A stretch of 64,000 nt of DNA from contig NZ_DF967533.1 in NCBI RefSeq assembly GCF_000971475.1, positions 62,001-126,000 on the forward strand, written 5' to 3'. Shown in pieces: positions 40,803 through 49,274 of this stretch (the stretch's first letter is position 1; each line of letters opens with the position of its first letter). The position numbers and the translations under genes are program-made. The stretch is from Sulfuricella sp. T08 (GTDB lineage Bacteria; Pseudomonadota; Gammaproteobacteria; Burkholderiales; Sulfuricellaceae). The notes under the pieces are model-generated. The model did no database searches. It was not told where the DNA came from and saw only the letters and a program-made list of their open reading frames with translations.

Positions 40803-41774
40803 TTATTTTACCTTCAACTCTTTCTTCGCCTTGTCGAGCAGATCGAGCCGCACCCAGTCCTTCGCCAGCGGCGGATTGGCCATCCTGCCGACGCCGTATT
40901 TTTTCATCAGGTCGGTAGTAATCTGGACGTGGTCGAGGCTGATATCATAAGTGAAGGAAGCATTGCTCATGGCGTCCTGGTAGTCTTCGCTGCTGATCTG
41001 ATTCTTGAACATCTGCTCGCGCACGTATTTTTCCGCCAGCTTGGGGTTGTCCAGGAAAGTCCGGGTCGCTTCCACGAACAGCTTGAGGACCCGCTCGGCG
41101 ATGTCGCGCTTCTCGTTATACATCTTCTCGGTCATCACCAGCGCTCGCACCGGCTCGCCCATGGCCGTGTCGTAAGGCTTCAGCACTTCCACCCCGTAAC
41201 CCTTGTTGATGGCCTGGGAGGATTGCGGCTCGGACTGGCACATGGCGTCAATATTTTTCTGCATCAGAGCCTGGTTCAGGTCGGCGAACGGCATGAAGAA
41301 TATCTGCACGTCCTTGCCAGGCTGATCGGACCAGGTCAAATTGTGCTTGGCCAACTCGGCTGCCAGCAGCAGTTCCTGCGCCCCGCCACGCGCCACGCCC
41401 ACCTTCTTGCCCTTGAGGTCAACCACCGACTTGATGTTCAGGTCGGGGCGGGCGACGATACGCGCCCCACCCTTGGCAAATCCCGCCACCACGTATATCG
41501 GCACGCCACTAGAACGGCCGGCGACGGCCGCATCCAGCGCGCTCGCCGCAATGTCGATCTCGCCGGCGATGGTTGCCGGCAGGATGTCCAGACCCTTGGC
41601 AAATACCCGCTCCTCGATCTTCAGGTTGTATTTCGGCGCCAGTTCCTTCATGTAGGAAACCGCCCCATAATGGGCGAACTTGAGATTGCCGAGCCTGACC
41701 ACATCCGGCGCGGCCTGCGCGCCGAGCGCGAAAAACAGGGTGCATGCCAGCAGAATTAATTTCGATAATTTCAT
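40803..41774 (-). CDS. ABC importer substrate-binding protein
   Basis: 323 residues from ATG 41774, with a signal peptide (MKLSKLILLACTLFFALGAQA). The mature protein is of the NMT1/SsuA class: RLGNLKFAHYGAVSYMKELAPKYNLKIEERVF, DLKGKKVGVARGGAQELLLAAEL, and two alpha/beta lobes. First gene of the operon with permease and ATPase. Ligands of this class include sulfonates, nitrate and pyrimidine precursors; none can be assigned here. Confidence 0.9.
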   Translation of the reverse strand: MKLSKLILLACTLFFALGAQAAPDVVRLGNLKFAHYGAVSYMKELAPKYNLKIEERVFAKGLDILPATIAGEIDIAASALDAAVAGRSSGVPIYVVAGFAKGGARIVARPDLNIKSVVDLKGKKVGVARGGAQELLLAAELAKHNLTWSDQPGKDVQIFFMPFADLNQALMQKNIDAMCQSEPQSSQAINKGYGVEVLKPYDTAMGEPVRALVMTEKMYNEKRDIAERVLKLFVEATRTFLDNPKLAEKYVREQMFKNQISSEDYQDAMSNASFTYDISLDHVQITTDLMKKYGVGRMANPPLAKDWVRLDLLDKAKKELKVK

Positions 41775-41867
41775 GTATACCCCCTCACAAATTTGAAACA
41801 AAAGCGCGCCGCGCCGCCAATAAAGATTATACCCTCAGCCATCCTTCTCGCCCTAGCAGGGGACTTA

Positions 41868-42935
41868 TTACGCCGGCCTGGCCCGTTCATATTGCAACGG
41901 CCACGGCACTTCCGCCCCCAGTTTGCGCGCCGCATGCAGCGGCCAGTAGGGGTCGCGCAGCAGTTCGCGGGCGAGGAAAACCACGTCGGCCAGGCCGGTC
42001 GCCACGATTTGCTCGGCCTGTTCGGGCGCGGTGATGAGACCGACAGCCCCGACAGCGATCCCCGCTTCCTGCCGGATGGCGGCCGCGAAAGGAGCCTGAA
42101 AGCCGGGGCCGGCCGGAATTCTGGCATCAGGAGTCAAGCCGCCGCTGGAGCAGTCGATCAGGTCGATACCCTCCTCTTTCAGCCAGCGGCAAAGCTGCTG
42201 CGACTGGGCCAAGTCCCAGCCGCCCTCCACCCAGTCGGTCGCGGAAATGCGCACGAACAGCGGCAGATCCTGCGGCCACGCCGCGCGCACCGCCTGCGCT
42301 ACCCGCAATGGCAAGCGGGCGCGGTTTTCCAGGCTGCCGCCGTAGGCATCGTCGCGGCGATTGCTGAGTGGCGACAGGAATTGGTGCAACAGGTAGCCAT
42401 GCGCCATATGGATTTCAGCTACCTTGAAGCCCGCTTCCAGAGCGCGGCTGGCGGCATCGACGAAATACGTCACGATCCCGCTCAGTTCAGCTTCCGCCAA
42501 CTCGCGCGGCAACGGCGAGCCGGGCGCAAAAGGAATGGCGCTGGGAGCAACCACCTGCCAGCCGCCCTGTTCCGGCCCGAGCGGACTGCGGCTGAGCCAG
42601 GGCGCATCGGTCGACGCCTTGCGCCCGGCATGGGCAAGCTGGATGGCGGGTGCCGCGCCCTGCTCGCGGATGAATCGTGCGATCGGCGCGAGCGCCTCGG
42701 CATGGTGCTCTGACCAGAGGCCAAGATCGTAGGGCGAGATGCGCCCCTCGGGCGCGATTGCGCTGGCCTCCACCATCACCAGGCCGGCCCCGCCGACGGC
42801 GCGGCTGCCCAGATGAACCAGATGCCAGGTATCCGCCATGCCGTCCTGCGCCGAATACTGGCACATAGGGGAAACGAAAATCCGGTTTTTAAACTCCAAA
42901 CCGCGCAACTTGAAGCGCGAGAATAACTTGCTCAT
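41868..42935 (-). CDS. Old Yellow Enzyme family oxidoreductase (YqjM-like)
   Basis: 355-residue FMN enzyme, YqjM/NamA class: [10 protein letters not shown] with Cys25 and Tyr27 near the flavin, [10 protein letters not shown], the conserved [15 protein letters not shown], and the phosphate site of FMN in [16 protein letters not shown] and [16 protein letters not shown]. Reduces activated C=C bonds with NAD(P)H; physiological substrate unknown, oxidative-stress roles known in relatives. Single gene. Confidence 0.92.
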   Translation of the reverse strand: MSKLFSRFKLRGLEFKNRIFVSPMCQYSAQDGMADTWHLVHLGSRAVGGAGLVMVEASAIAPEGRISPYDLGLWSEHHAEALAPIARFIREQGAAPAIQLAHAGRKASTDAPWLSRSPLGPEQGGWQVVAPSAIPFAPGSPLPRELAEAELSGIVTYFVDAASRALEAGFKVAEIHMAHGYLLHQFLSPLSNRRDDAYGGSLENRARLPLRVAQAVRAAWPQDLPLFVRISATDWVEGGWDLAQSQQLCRWLKEEGIDLIDCSSGGLTPDARIPAGPGFQAPFAAAIRQEAGIAVGAVGLITAPEQAEQIVATGLADVVFLARELLRDPYWPLHAARKLGAEVPWPLQYERARPA

Positions 42936-42956
42936 TTTTGCACTCCTGAAAGCGAC

Positions 42957-42978
42957 AAGCCAGGCAACAGCCTGGCTT
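42957..42978 (-). terminator. Terminator of the aldolase gene
   Basis: Stem AAGCCAGGC/GCCTGGCTT with an AACA loop, 26 bases after the stop of the minus-strand aldolase gene. The following bases are only moderately T-rich. Confidence 0.55.
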
Positions 42979-43004
42979 TGTCCGTGACCGCCCTTGTCCA
43001 GCGA

Positions 43005-44054
43005 TCAGGCAATGGACACATCCCCGGACAAGTATACGTCCTGTATCGCGTTGAGCAACATCACGCCATCCTGCATCGGCTTCTGGAACGCCTTGCGGCC
43101 GGAGATCATCCCCATGCCGCCGGCACGCTTGTTGATCACCGCGGTGCGCACCGCCTGACCCAGGTCGTTCTCGCCCGAAGCGCCGCCGGAGTTGATCATG
43201 CCCGCCCGGCCCAGATAGCAGTTGGCGACCTGGTAGCGTACCAAGTCGATGGGGTGGTCGCTGGTCAGCTCGGAGTAAACCTTGGGATGGGTTTTGCCGA
43301 ACTTGATTGCGGTATAGCCGCCGTTGTTCTCGGCCTGCTTCTGCTTGATGATATCGGCCTCGATGGTGGCGGCGAGATGGTTGGCCTGGCCGGTCAGGTC
43401 GGCACTGGTGTGGTAATCCACCCCGTCCTTCTTGAAGCCTGAATTGCGCAGGTAAGCCCACAGCACCGTGGCCATGCCGAGTTCGTGCGCATGCGCAAAG
43501 GCCTCGCTGATCTCGATGATCTGCCGCCGCGACTCGACCGAGCCGTAATACACCGTAGCACCCACCGCCATCGCGCCCATGTCGAAAGCCTGGTCAACGC
43601 TGGCGAACAGGGTCTGGTCGTGGATCTCCGGGTAGGTAAGCATCTCACTGTGGTTGATTTTGACGATGAACGGGATCTTGTGCGCATACCTGCGCGCCAC
43701 TGATCCCAGCACGCCCAGGGTCGAAGCCACCGCGTTGCAGCCGCCCTCGATGGCCAGCCTGACGATATTTTCCGGGTCGAAGTAGATCGGGTTGGGGGCG
43801 AAAGAGGCACCGCCCGAATGCTCCACCCCCTGATCAACAGGCAGGATCGACATATAGCCCGTCCCGGCCAGCCGGCCATGGTCGAACAGCGTCTGCAGAG
43901 CGCGCAACACACCGGGCTTCCGGTCCTTCTGTGCCACTACCCGATCGACATAGTCCGGCCCCGGCAGGTGCAGCATGTCCCTGGGAATTCCCTTGCACTG
44001 GTAGGCCAGCAAACTCTCCGCTTCGTTGCCCAGCAACTTGATGATATCGGTCAT
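43005..44054 (-). CDS. fbaB: Class I fructose-bisphosphate aldolase
   Basis: 349 residues of the FbaB/DhnA class I aldolase family, (beta/alpha)8 fold. Blocks [30 protein letters not shown], the Schiff-base lysine region ADIIKQK (Lys237), [21 protein letters not shown] and the phosphate-binding end [17 protein letters not shown] are present. It cleaves or forms fructose 1,6-bisphosphate in glycolysis, gluconeogenesis or the Calvin cycle. Single gene with its own terminator; an upstream 150-base gap holds its promoter. Confidence 0.95.
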   Translation of the reverse strand: MTDIIKLLGNEAESLLAYQCKGIPRDMLHLPGPDYVDRVVAQKDRKPGVLRALQTLFDHGRLAGTGYMSILPVDQGVEHSGGASFAPNPIYFDPENIVRLAIEGGCNAVASTLGVLGSVARRYAHKIPFIVKINHSEMLTYPEIHDQTLFASVDQAFDMGAMAVGATVYYGSVESRRQIIEISEAFAHAHELGMATVLWAYLRNSGFKKDGVDYHTSADLTGQANHLAATIEADIIKQKQAENNGGYTAIKFGKTHPKVYSELTSDHPIDLVRYQVANCYLGRAGMINSGGASGENDLGQAVRTAVINKRAGGMGMISGRKAFQKPMQDGVMLLNAIQDVYLSGDVSIA

Positions 44055-44209
44055 TTTCGTTTTCCTTACTGATCAAAGTGATTAAGGTTCATCGTTTTTA
44101 AATATAGCAGTAACGATCGACCATCCCCGAAATGCCCGCTTAAGCTGGCGAATCGGCATGAATTTCGGCAAAATGCATGAATACCAATTCAAAACAATGA
44201 GGAACTGCC

Positions 44210-44779
44210 ATGGGATTTCTTGTCCTGCTTGCCATTCTGGCTGTCGTCGCGATTTATTTCATCATGCTCTACAACGGCCTGGTCAACCTCAAACACAACG
44301 TCGCTAAGGCCTGGGCCAACATCGACGTACTCCTCAAGCAGCGCCACGATGAGTTGCCCAAGCTGGTGGAAACCTGCAAGCAGTACATGAAATTCGAGCA
44401 GGAAACCCTGGAAAAAGTGATGAAGGCGCGCTCCCAGGTCGCTGCCGCCAGCGCGAGCCACAACATGGGCGCGCTGGGTGCCGCAGAAGGCACGCTGCGC
44501 GGGCTGCTCGGCAACCTGTTCGCGGTGGCCGAGGCCTACCCCGAACTGAAAGCCAACGAGAATTTCCAGCACTTGCAGGGGCGCATCACCGGCCTGGAAA
44601 ACGCCATCGCTGACCGGCGCGAGTTCTACAACGACAGCGTCAACCTCAACAACGTGCGCATCGAGCAGTTCCCAGACGTGGTCGTGGCGCGCATGTTCAA
44701 TTTTCAGCCTGCCGATCTGCTCGAATTCGATGCCGCGGAATTAACCGACGTCAACGTCAAACAGCTGTTCAATAGCTGA
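44210..44779 (+). CDS. lemA: LemA family protein
   Basis: 189 residues: an N-terminal membrane helix (LVLLAILAVVAIYFIMLY) and a LemA-type four-helix coiled domain (LVNLKHNVAKAWANIDVLLKQRHDELPKLVETCKQYM, YNDSVNLNNVRIEQFPDVVVARMFNFQPADLLEF). AGGAACTGCC-type ribosome site upstream. Function poorly known; commonly beside GIDE or TPM-domain proteins, as here. Sixteen bases separate it from the next gene, so they form an operon. Confidence 0.92.
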   Translation: MGFLVLLAILAVVAIYFIMLYNGLVNLKHNVAKAWANIDVLLKQRHDELPKLVETCKQYMKFEQETLEKVMKARSQVAAASASHNMGALGAAEGTLRGLLGNLFAVAEAYPELKANENFQHLQGRITGLENAIADRREFYNDSVNLNNVRIEQFPDVVVARMFNFQPADLLEFDAAELTDVNVKQLFNS

Positions 44780-44795
44780 GCCCCCAGCCGGTCCG

Positions 44796-45692
44796 ATGTT
44801 CGAAGGACTGAAGCAACACTACGTCAACCTGCTGACTTCTGGCGGGCATTTGGTGCTGCTCTTCGCCGGCTGGCAAATCGACAGCAGGGAAGCGTGGCCC
44901 ATCATACTGGGGCTGATCAGTGCCATCAGCTTTTTCGCCTGGGTCGGCAACCAGCGCCGCAGCCGCCTGATTCTCGACACTCCCACTTCCCGAATTGTTT
45001 CAGCCGCCCAGGGCTATGTCGAACTTACTGGCAGAGCCAAACAGGCGCATGACGTCCCGCTGCTAAGCAAACTAACCCTGCTGCCCTGCGTGTGGTACCG
45101 CTATATCATCGAGCAGGAGCGCAACGACGACAAGGGATACGAAATCGTGGAGCGGGGCTCGAGCGACGACACCATCCTGATCGACGACGGCAGCGGCCAG
45201 TGCTTCATCGATCCGGACTACGCAGAGATCATCACCAGCCACAAACAGGTGTGGAAAAAAGGCGACTACCGCTACACTGAATACCTGCTCTCCCCGCTCG
45301 ACACCCTATATGCCATCGGTGAATTCACCACCCTGGGCGGGCCAAACAGCGATCTTGATTTCAAGGGCGACCTCAGCGCCCTGCTCACCGAGTGGAAGCG
45401 CGACAAGGCGAGCCTGCATGAGCGTTTCGACCTCAACAATGACGGCCAGATCGATCCGCGCGAGTGGGAACTGGCTGTACTCGCAGCCAAGCGCGAAGTG
45501 GCGAAGCAGCATGGCGAAATTCGCCTCAAGGACGGCGTACACCTCTTGCGCAAGCCGAAGGACGGCAGGCTGTTCCTGCTTTCCAACCTGCCGGAAGAAC
45601 GCCTGGCAAGGAAATACGTGCTGTGGGGCTGGTTCCACCTGCTGACATTCGTGGGAGCCACAGGCGGCACGGCCTACTGGCTGGGTGTCTGA
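44796..45692 (+). CDS. GIDE-domain membrane protein with EF-hand
   Basis: 298 residues: an N-terminal membrane segment (about 32-48), a GIDE-type domain (Pfam PF12483, first defined in mitochondrial E3 ligase MULAN) with PCVWYRYIIEQ, DDGSGQCFIDPDYAEII, and a C-terminal membrane helix (FHLLTFVGATGGTAYWLGV). An EF-hand-like loop, DLNNDGQIDPREWE (D-x-N-x-D-G-x-I-x-x-x-E), sits before the C-terminal segment, suggesting calcium binding. No RING domain is present. Coupled to lemA; inferred to act with it at the inner membrane. Confidence 0.85.
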   Translation: MFEGLKQHYVNLLTSGGHLVLLFAGWQIDSREAWPIILGLISAISFFAWVGNQRRSRLILDTPTSRIVSAAQGYVELTGRAKQAHDVPLLSKLTLLPCVWYRYIIEQERNDDKGYEIVERGSSDDTILIDDGSGQCFIDPDYAEIITSHKQVWKKGDYRYTEYLLSPLDTLYAIGEFTTLGGPNSDLDFKGDLSALLTEWKRDKASLHERFDLNNDGQIDPREWELAVLAAKREVAKQHGEIRLKDGVHLLRKPKDGRLFLLSNLPEERLARKYVLWGWFHLLTFVGATGGTAYWLGV

Positions 45693-45843
45693 GTCAGCTC
45701 GAGGCACATTTTCAACATTACGAATGACTTAAAAGTGCCAATTCTGTCGAAAAACTCAAATTTATTGAAACGCTGAAATCTTGCCCAAGAGGCTTAAGTT
45801 TTTTCAAGCACACCATGAAAGGTGAACCGGCGGAAAGCAAGGA

Positions 45844-46527
45844 CTATGGAATGAGCCCGGTTGGCTTGTCGGCAGGCAAGGTGGAGACGTAAAAATAGTG
45901 CGGTTCTTCGTCGATGAAGCGATCGATCACGGCGGATTGAGAACGGCTTTCTCCGGAAGCGAGGTCAGCACGACCGGCGACCTCGGCGCTGCCTATCTGG
46001 ACGCCGTAGCGATCGAACAAAAATATTCTGGCTGCGGGGCGGACCGTTCTGGCCGTACTGTTTTCCATCACCAGCTTGTATTCGTAGCTCTTCGCGCCGT
46101 TTTGATTCAGTACCGTGAAGACGATGTTCTTGAGGTAGGGGCCATTGATCCGGAGCACCTTATCCGGCACCAGGTCGAGCAGGTGCGGAAGCCGCCCTTT
46201 CGTCATCTCCGATATATTCTTCCTGGTTCGCTCCAGTTCAGGACCCGTTAGGCTCAGCTCCAGCCGGGTCTTGGTGAGTTCGGCTTGCAGCGCGTCGTTT
46301 GTCTCCACAAGGCCGTCGATTCGTATGACGGAGAATATAATTACGAAAAGCAGCACCAACAGGGAAACAGAAAGGGCGACCGTCAGCGCCAGCCTACGAC
46401 TCACCTTGTGAAGCTCCGAGCTCGAACGGTATGAACGACTACGCGCAGAATGGCGCGCGCCGGGCGCGCGCGAGGAATCGGGCCACGCGTCTTCAACGAC
46501 GGGTTTATCGATCGTTTTGTCATCCAT
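45844..46527 (-). CDS. Membrane protein with coiled coil, unknown
   Basis: 227 residues. A basic, Ser/Arg-rich cytoplasmic N-terminus (about 1-45), one transmembrane helix (ALTVALSVSLLVLLFVIIFSVI), then a coiled coil (TNDALQAELTKTRLELSLTGPELERTRKNISEM) and a beta-rich C-terminal domain (DKVLRINGPYLKNIVFTVLNQNG, ARIFLFDRYGVQIGSAEV). I do not recognise a family. Likely inner-membrane, C-terminus in the periplasm. Convergent with the GIDE gene. Confidence 0.65.
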   Translation of the reverse strand: MDDKTIDKPVVEDAWPDSSRAPGARHSARSRSYRSSSELHKVSRRLALTVALSVSLLVLLFVIIFSVIRIDGLVETNDALQAELTKTRLELSLTGPELERTRKNISEMTKGRLPHLLDLVPDKVLRINGPYLKNIVFTVLNQNGAKSYEYKLVMENSTARTVRPAARIFLFDRYGVQIGSAEVAGRADLASGESRSQSAVIDRFIDEEPHYFYVSTLPADKPTGLIP

Positions 46528-46974
46528 TGCCCAGCCTCAGTGTCAAAGAAAGTCCTGTTACCGCCCGAGCAGCTACGGGGCCGCTTGCAAAATACGGATC
46601 GCTTCCACTCTAGCGTTGCCGGTTTTTAGTCTAGCACATGCCTGCCGCATGTGCCCGTCACGCCCCGGCGAACAATATCAGGGGGACTGATTTATTTTAC
46701 CAGACCTTGCCAATATTCCTTCCCTTCTCTGACCCACTTTTACGCGGCCTTCCGGAACCGTGCCGCTCTACCCTGCATGGTCAAATGAGTGAGATTCGGA
46801 TTGCTTTTCCTGGACTCTTTCATTGCGTTGGCTCATAGGGAAATATTTTTCGAAGCTACCCCCTCGAATCCGCCCCCCATTTAGTCCTCTTCAGAACTGG
46901 CAATTCGCATGTAGAATCCCTGTAACCGCATTTAATCTGTATGGTTCTTTACAAAAATCACAACAGAGGCAATC
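46528..46974. other. Intergenic region with dispersed repeat copy D
   Basis: No gene supported. It holds a copy of the dispersed palindromic repeat at 46783-46864 (AAATGAGTGAGATTC ... GAAGCTACCCCCT), and the leader of the diguanylate cyclase gene with an AGAGG site just before 46975. Confidence 0.6.
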
Positions 46975-47889
46975 ATGAAAAAAATGATCGATCAACACTT
47001 ATCAACCCCGCAAGATGCCATGCAGATGCTCAGAGATCTGGACACCGGCATCATGAACCATATGACCTGGATGAAGACACTGCACCGCGCCCTGATCTGC
47101 GAGGAAAAGCCTGAACCGTTCGATTTATCTGAAGAAGCGCATTGTCACTGCAAATTTGGCCGCTGGTATTACCAAGGCAATAATTATCCCGCGTTGCGCG
47201 AAAATCCGGTGTTCCTGAAAATCGGCGCACTGCACAAGATGATGCATGACGATGCCAGAGCCCTGTTGCAGGCAAAAGCCGCTGGGAACGAAATCGGACT
47301 TGCCGAATACGATAAATTCATGGACGGCGCCATCAGCTTCAAATGGGAAGTTCGCTGTTTGCAGTTCGAAATCGTGAATACTATCTGCACCACTGATTAC
47401 CTGACCGGTGCCTGGAACCGCCAATCGATGATGTCAAAACTCACCGCGGAAATGGAGCGCATGACCAGAAGCGGGCAACCCTGCTGCATCTGCATGATGG
47501 ATATCGATCACTTCAAAGAGGTCAACGACAACCACGGCCACTCAGTCGGAGATCAGGTGCTGCAGGAGTCGGTGCAGTTCATCGCTGACCGCTTGCGCAA
47601 ATACGATTCCATCTTCCGCTATGGCGGCGAGGAATTCCTGATCTGTCTGCCTGAAACCCAGCTGGATGAAGCAGAATTGATTCTGAACCGGATACGCACC
47701 GAACTCTCAGAACATACCATCCCATTGCAGAGCGGAAATTCGACAGTATCTATAGCGGCCTCTTTCGGGGTCGCCATCATGACCACGGAAATGTCCATTC
47801 AGGACGCCATCAACATGGCTGACCATGCGTTGCTATGCGCCAAGGCCACCGGCCGAAATCGGGTCTGTCTATGGCGGATCGGCGATTAA
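46975..47889 (+). CDS. Diguanylate cyclase with zinc-binding CZB domain
   Basis: 304 residues. N-terminal CZB (chemoreceptor zinc-binding) domain with His29 (HMTWMKTLHRAL), Cys59 (CKFGRWYY), His87 and His91 (ALHKMMHDDARALL), the four ligands expected; then a GGDEF domain with DYLTGAWNR, MMDIDHFKEVND and the active site YGGEEF. This is the layout of E. coli DgcZ (YdeH), a zinc-inhibited c-di-GMP synthase. Its last 80 bases overlap the convergent NosD gene. Confidence 0.9.
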   Translation: MKKMIDQHLSTPQDAMQMLRDLDTGIMNHMTWMKTLHRALICEEKPEPFDLSEEAHCHCKFGRWYYQGNNYPALRENPVFLKIGALHKMMHDDARALLQAKAAGNEIGLAEYDKFMDGAISFKWEVRCLQFEIVNTICTTDYLTGAWNRQSMMSKLTAEMERMTRSGQPCCICMMDIDHFKEVNDNHGHSVGDQVLQESVQFIADRLRKYDSIFRYGGEEFLICLPETQLDEAELILNRIRTELSEHTIPLQSGNSTVSIAASFGVAIMTTEMSIQDAINMADHALLCAKATGRNRVCLWRIGD

Positions 47890-49117
47890 CCGGGGGATGG
47901 GTAACCGGCTTGTTAAACAGTGGCGCAGGATCGCGCAGGAGCATGTCCGGCGCGGAAAATGGCGCCAGCCGTTCGAGAAAATCCAGCAGCTCCAGCACCG
48001 GCGAATTGCGGAAAAACCTGGCTTGGGGAATCTCCATCCAGATGCGGTCGGCATAAGCGTAAATGTCATAGGGGGTATCACCGATGCCGTCATGGTTGCG
48101 GTCGAAACCCTGATAGTCGTCCCAGTAGTTGCCGCGCCAGTCGTTTTTTCCCGCATCGCCGCTGCCAAACATCATCGCAACATGGGTAAGATTGCTCTCG
48201 AAGCTGTTGCCATGCAGAACATGTCCGCCCCGCTCTCCGGTGAACTGGATGCCGATAGCATTGTGAGCAAAGCGGTTGCCTCGCAATATGGTCTTGTCAG
48301 CCGGTTCGATGGGCGAGTCGGCCAGCACACCCACCGCACAGTGGACAACTTCATTACCCTCCGCCAGTCCTTCAGCGCTCATCTTGAAAGCCAGCCCCGC
48401 CCCGCTTACTCCCAGGGAATGAAAAATCCGGTTACGCAGAAGCTTCACCCGGTCTGAATTCAGCACAATGACGCCGGTGGCATTGTGGTCGAGGTGGTTG
48501 CTCTCGACCACGCTGTCCGGCGAAAAAAACAGGTGGATGCCATAGCGGCTGTTGCGGATGAGGTTACCGATGAGGCGATTGCGTGGCGAATTCATCAGGG
48601 TGACGTCGCGCGCCTGGTCGATGTCGTTGCCTTCGACCAGATTGTCCATGCTGTACCACAGGCGGATCGCCTCGCCCCGCATCGCCAGCTCCGCCGGTTT
48701 GGAGCGGATCCGATTACGCCGCAAAGTGTTCTGATTGGCCTGCTTCAGGCTGATGCCGAAGAGCGTGCCGTCAATCACGTTGTCCTCGATACTGTTGCCG
48801 TTACCGGTCAGCGCGATGCCGGAATCCAACCGATCATGGGAGCTACCCGAGTTCGTCAACCGTAGCCCCCTCACCACCGCCCCGTTGGCGTTAATGACCA
48901 GCACCGAGCCGGTGCCGCCGCCATCCACTGTGACCTTGCTGCCGCCATCAACAATGATCTGGCGCGAAATCAGCGCTGGCCCGGCATATACGCCTGGCTT
49001 GGGATGCAAGGTTCCCCCGGTCGGTGTGGCGTCGATCAGGGTCTGAAAGGAAGGATAGGCGGCAGACACAGCCAGGGAACACGCCAGCAGAAGCAGGAAA
49101 AGGAAAATTCGGGTCAC
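47810..49117 (-). CDS. nosD: NosD-like right-handed beta-helix protein
   Basis: 435 residues, signal peptide (FLFLLLLACSLAVSA) and a CASH/PbH1 right-handed beta-helix: repeated N-x-I-x-x-N units (GNSIEDNVIDG, NTLRRNRIRS, NRLIGNLIRNSRYGIHLFFS) and the family's late GNYWDDYQGFDRNHDGIGDTPYDI. NosD is a periplasmic protein needed to mature the copper centre of nitrous oxide reductase. No nosZ, nosF, nosY or nosL is nearby, so this copy is displaced or has another carbohydrate/copper role. The C-terminus overlaps the diguanylate cyclase gene tail-to-tail. Confidence 0.88.
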   Translation of the reverse strand: MTRIFLFLLLLACSLAVSAAYPSFQTLIDATPTGGTLHPKPGVYAGPALISRQIIVDGGSKVTVDGGGTGSVLVINANGAVVRGLRLTNSGSSHDRLDSGIALTGNGNSIEDNVIDGTLFGISLKQANQNTLRRNRIRSKPAELAMRGEAIRLWYSMDNLVEGNDIDQARDVTLMNSPRNRLIGNLIRNSRYGIHLFFSPDSVVESNHLDHNATGVIVLNSDRVKLLRNRIFHSLGVSGAGLAFKMSAEGLAEGNEVVHCAVGVLADSPIEPADKTILRGNRFAHNAIGIQFTGERGGHVLHGNSFESNLTHVAMMFGSGDAGKNDWRGNYWDDYQGFDRNHDGIGDTPYDIYAYADRIWMEIPQARFFRNSPVLELLDFLERLAPFSAPDMLLRDPAPLFNKPVTHPPVNRRSAIDRPDFGRWPWRIATHGQPC

Positions 49118-49203
49118 AAGTGAGCACGCATTAAACGATCTTCGCTATGTAACAATAATTTCCCTGCGCTGGCAATGCGCTATATCAATAGGCACGCAAA
49201 ACT

Positions 49204-49231
49204 CGTCATTCCGGCGAAAGCCAGAATGACG
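49204..49231. repeat. CGTCATTCCGGC intergenic hairpin
   Basis: CGTCATTCCGGC-GAAA-GCCAGAATGACG, 12-base arms with one mismatch, a motif common between genes of many Proteobacteria. It lies after the uup stop on the minus strand and may also end that transcript. Confidence 0.55.
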
Positions 49232-49274
49232 GCTTCTATCTTTTCCGACTATTTCAACCGCCTCTCAATTCAAC

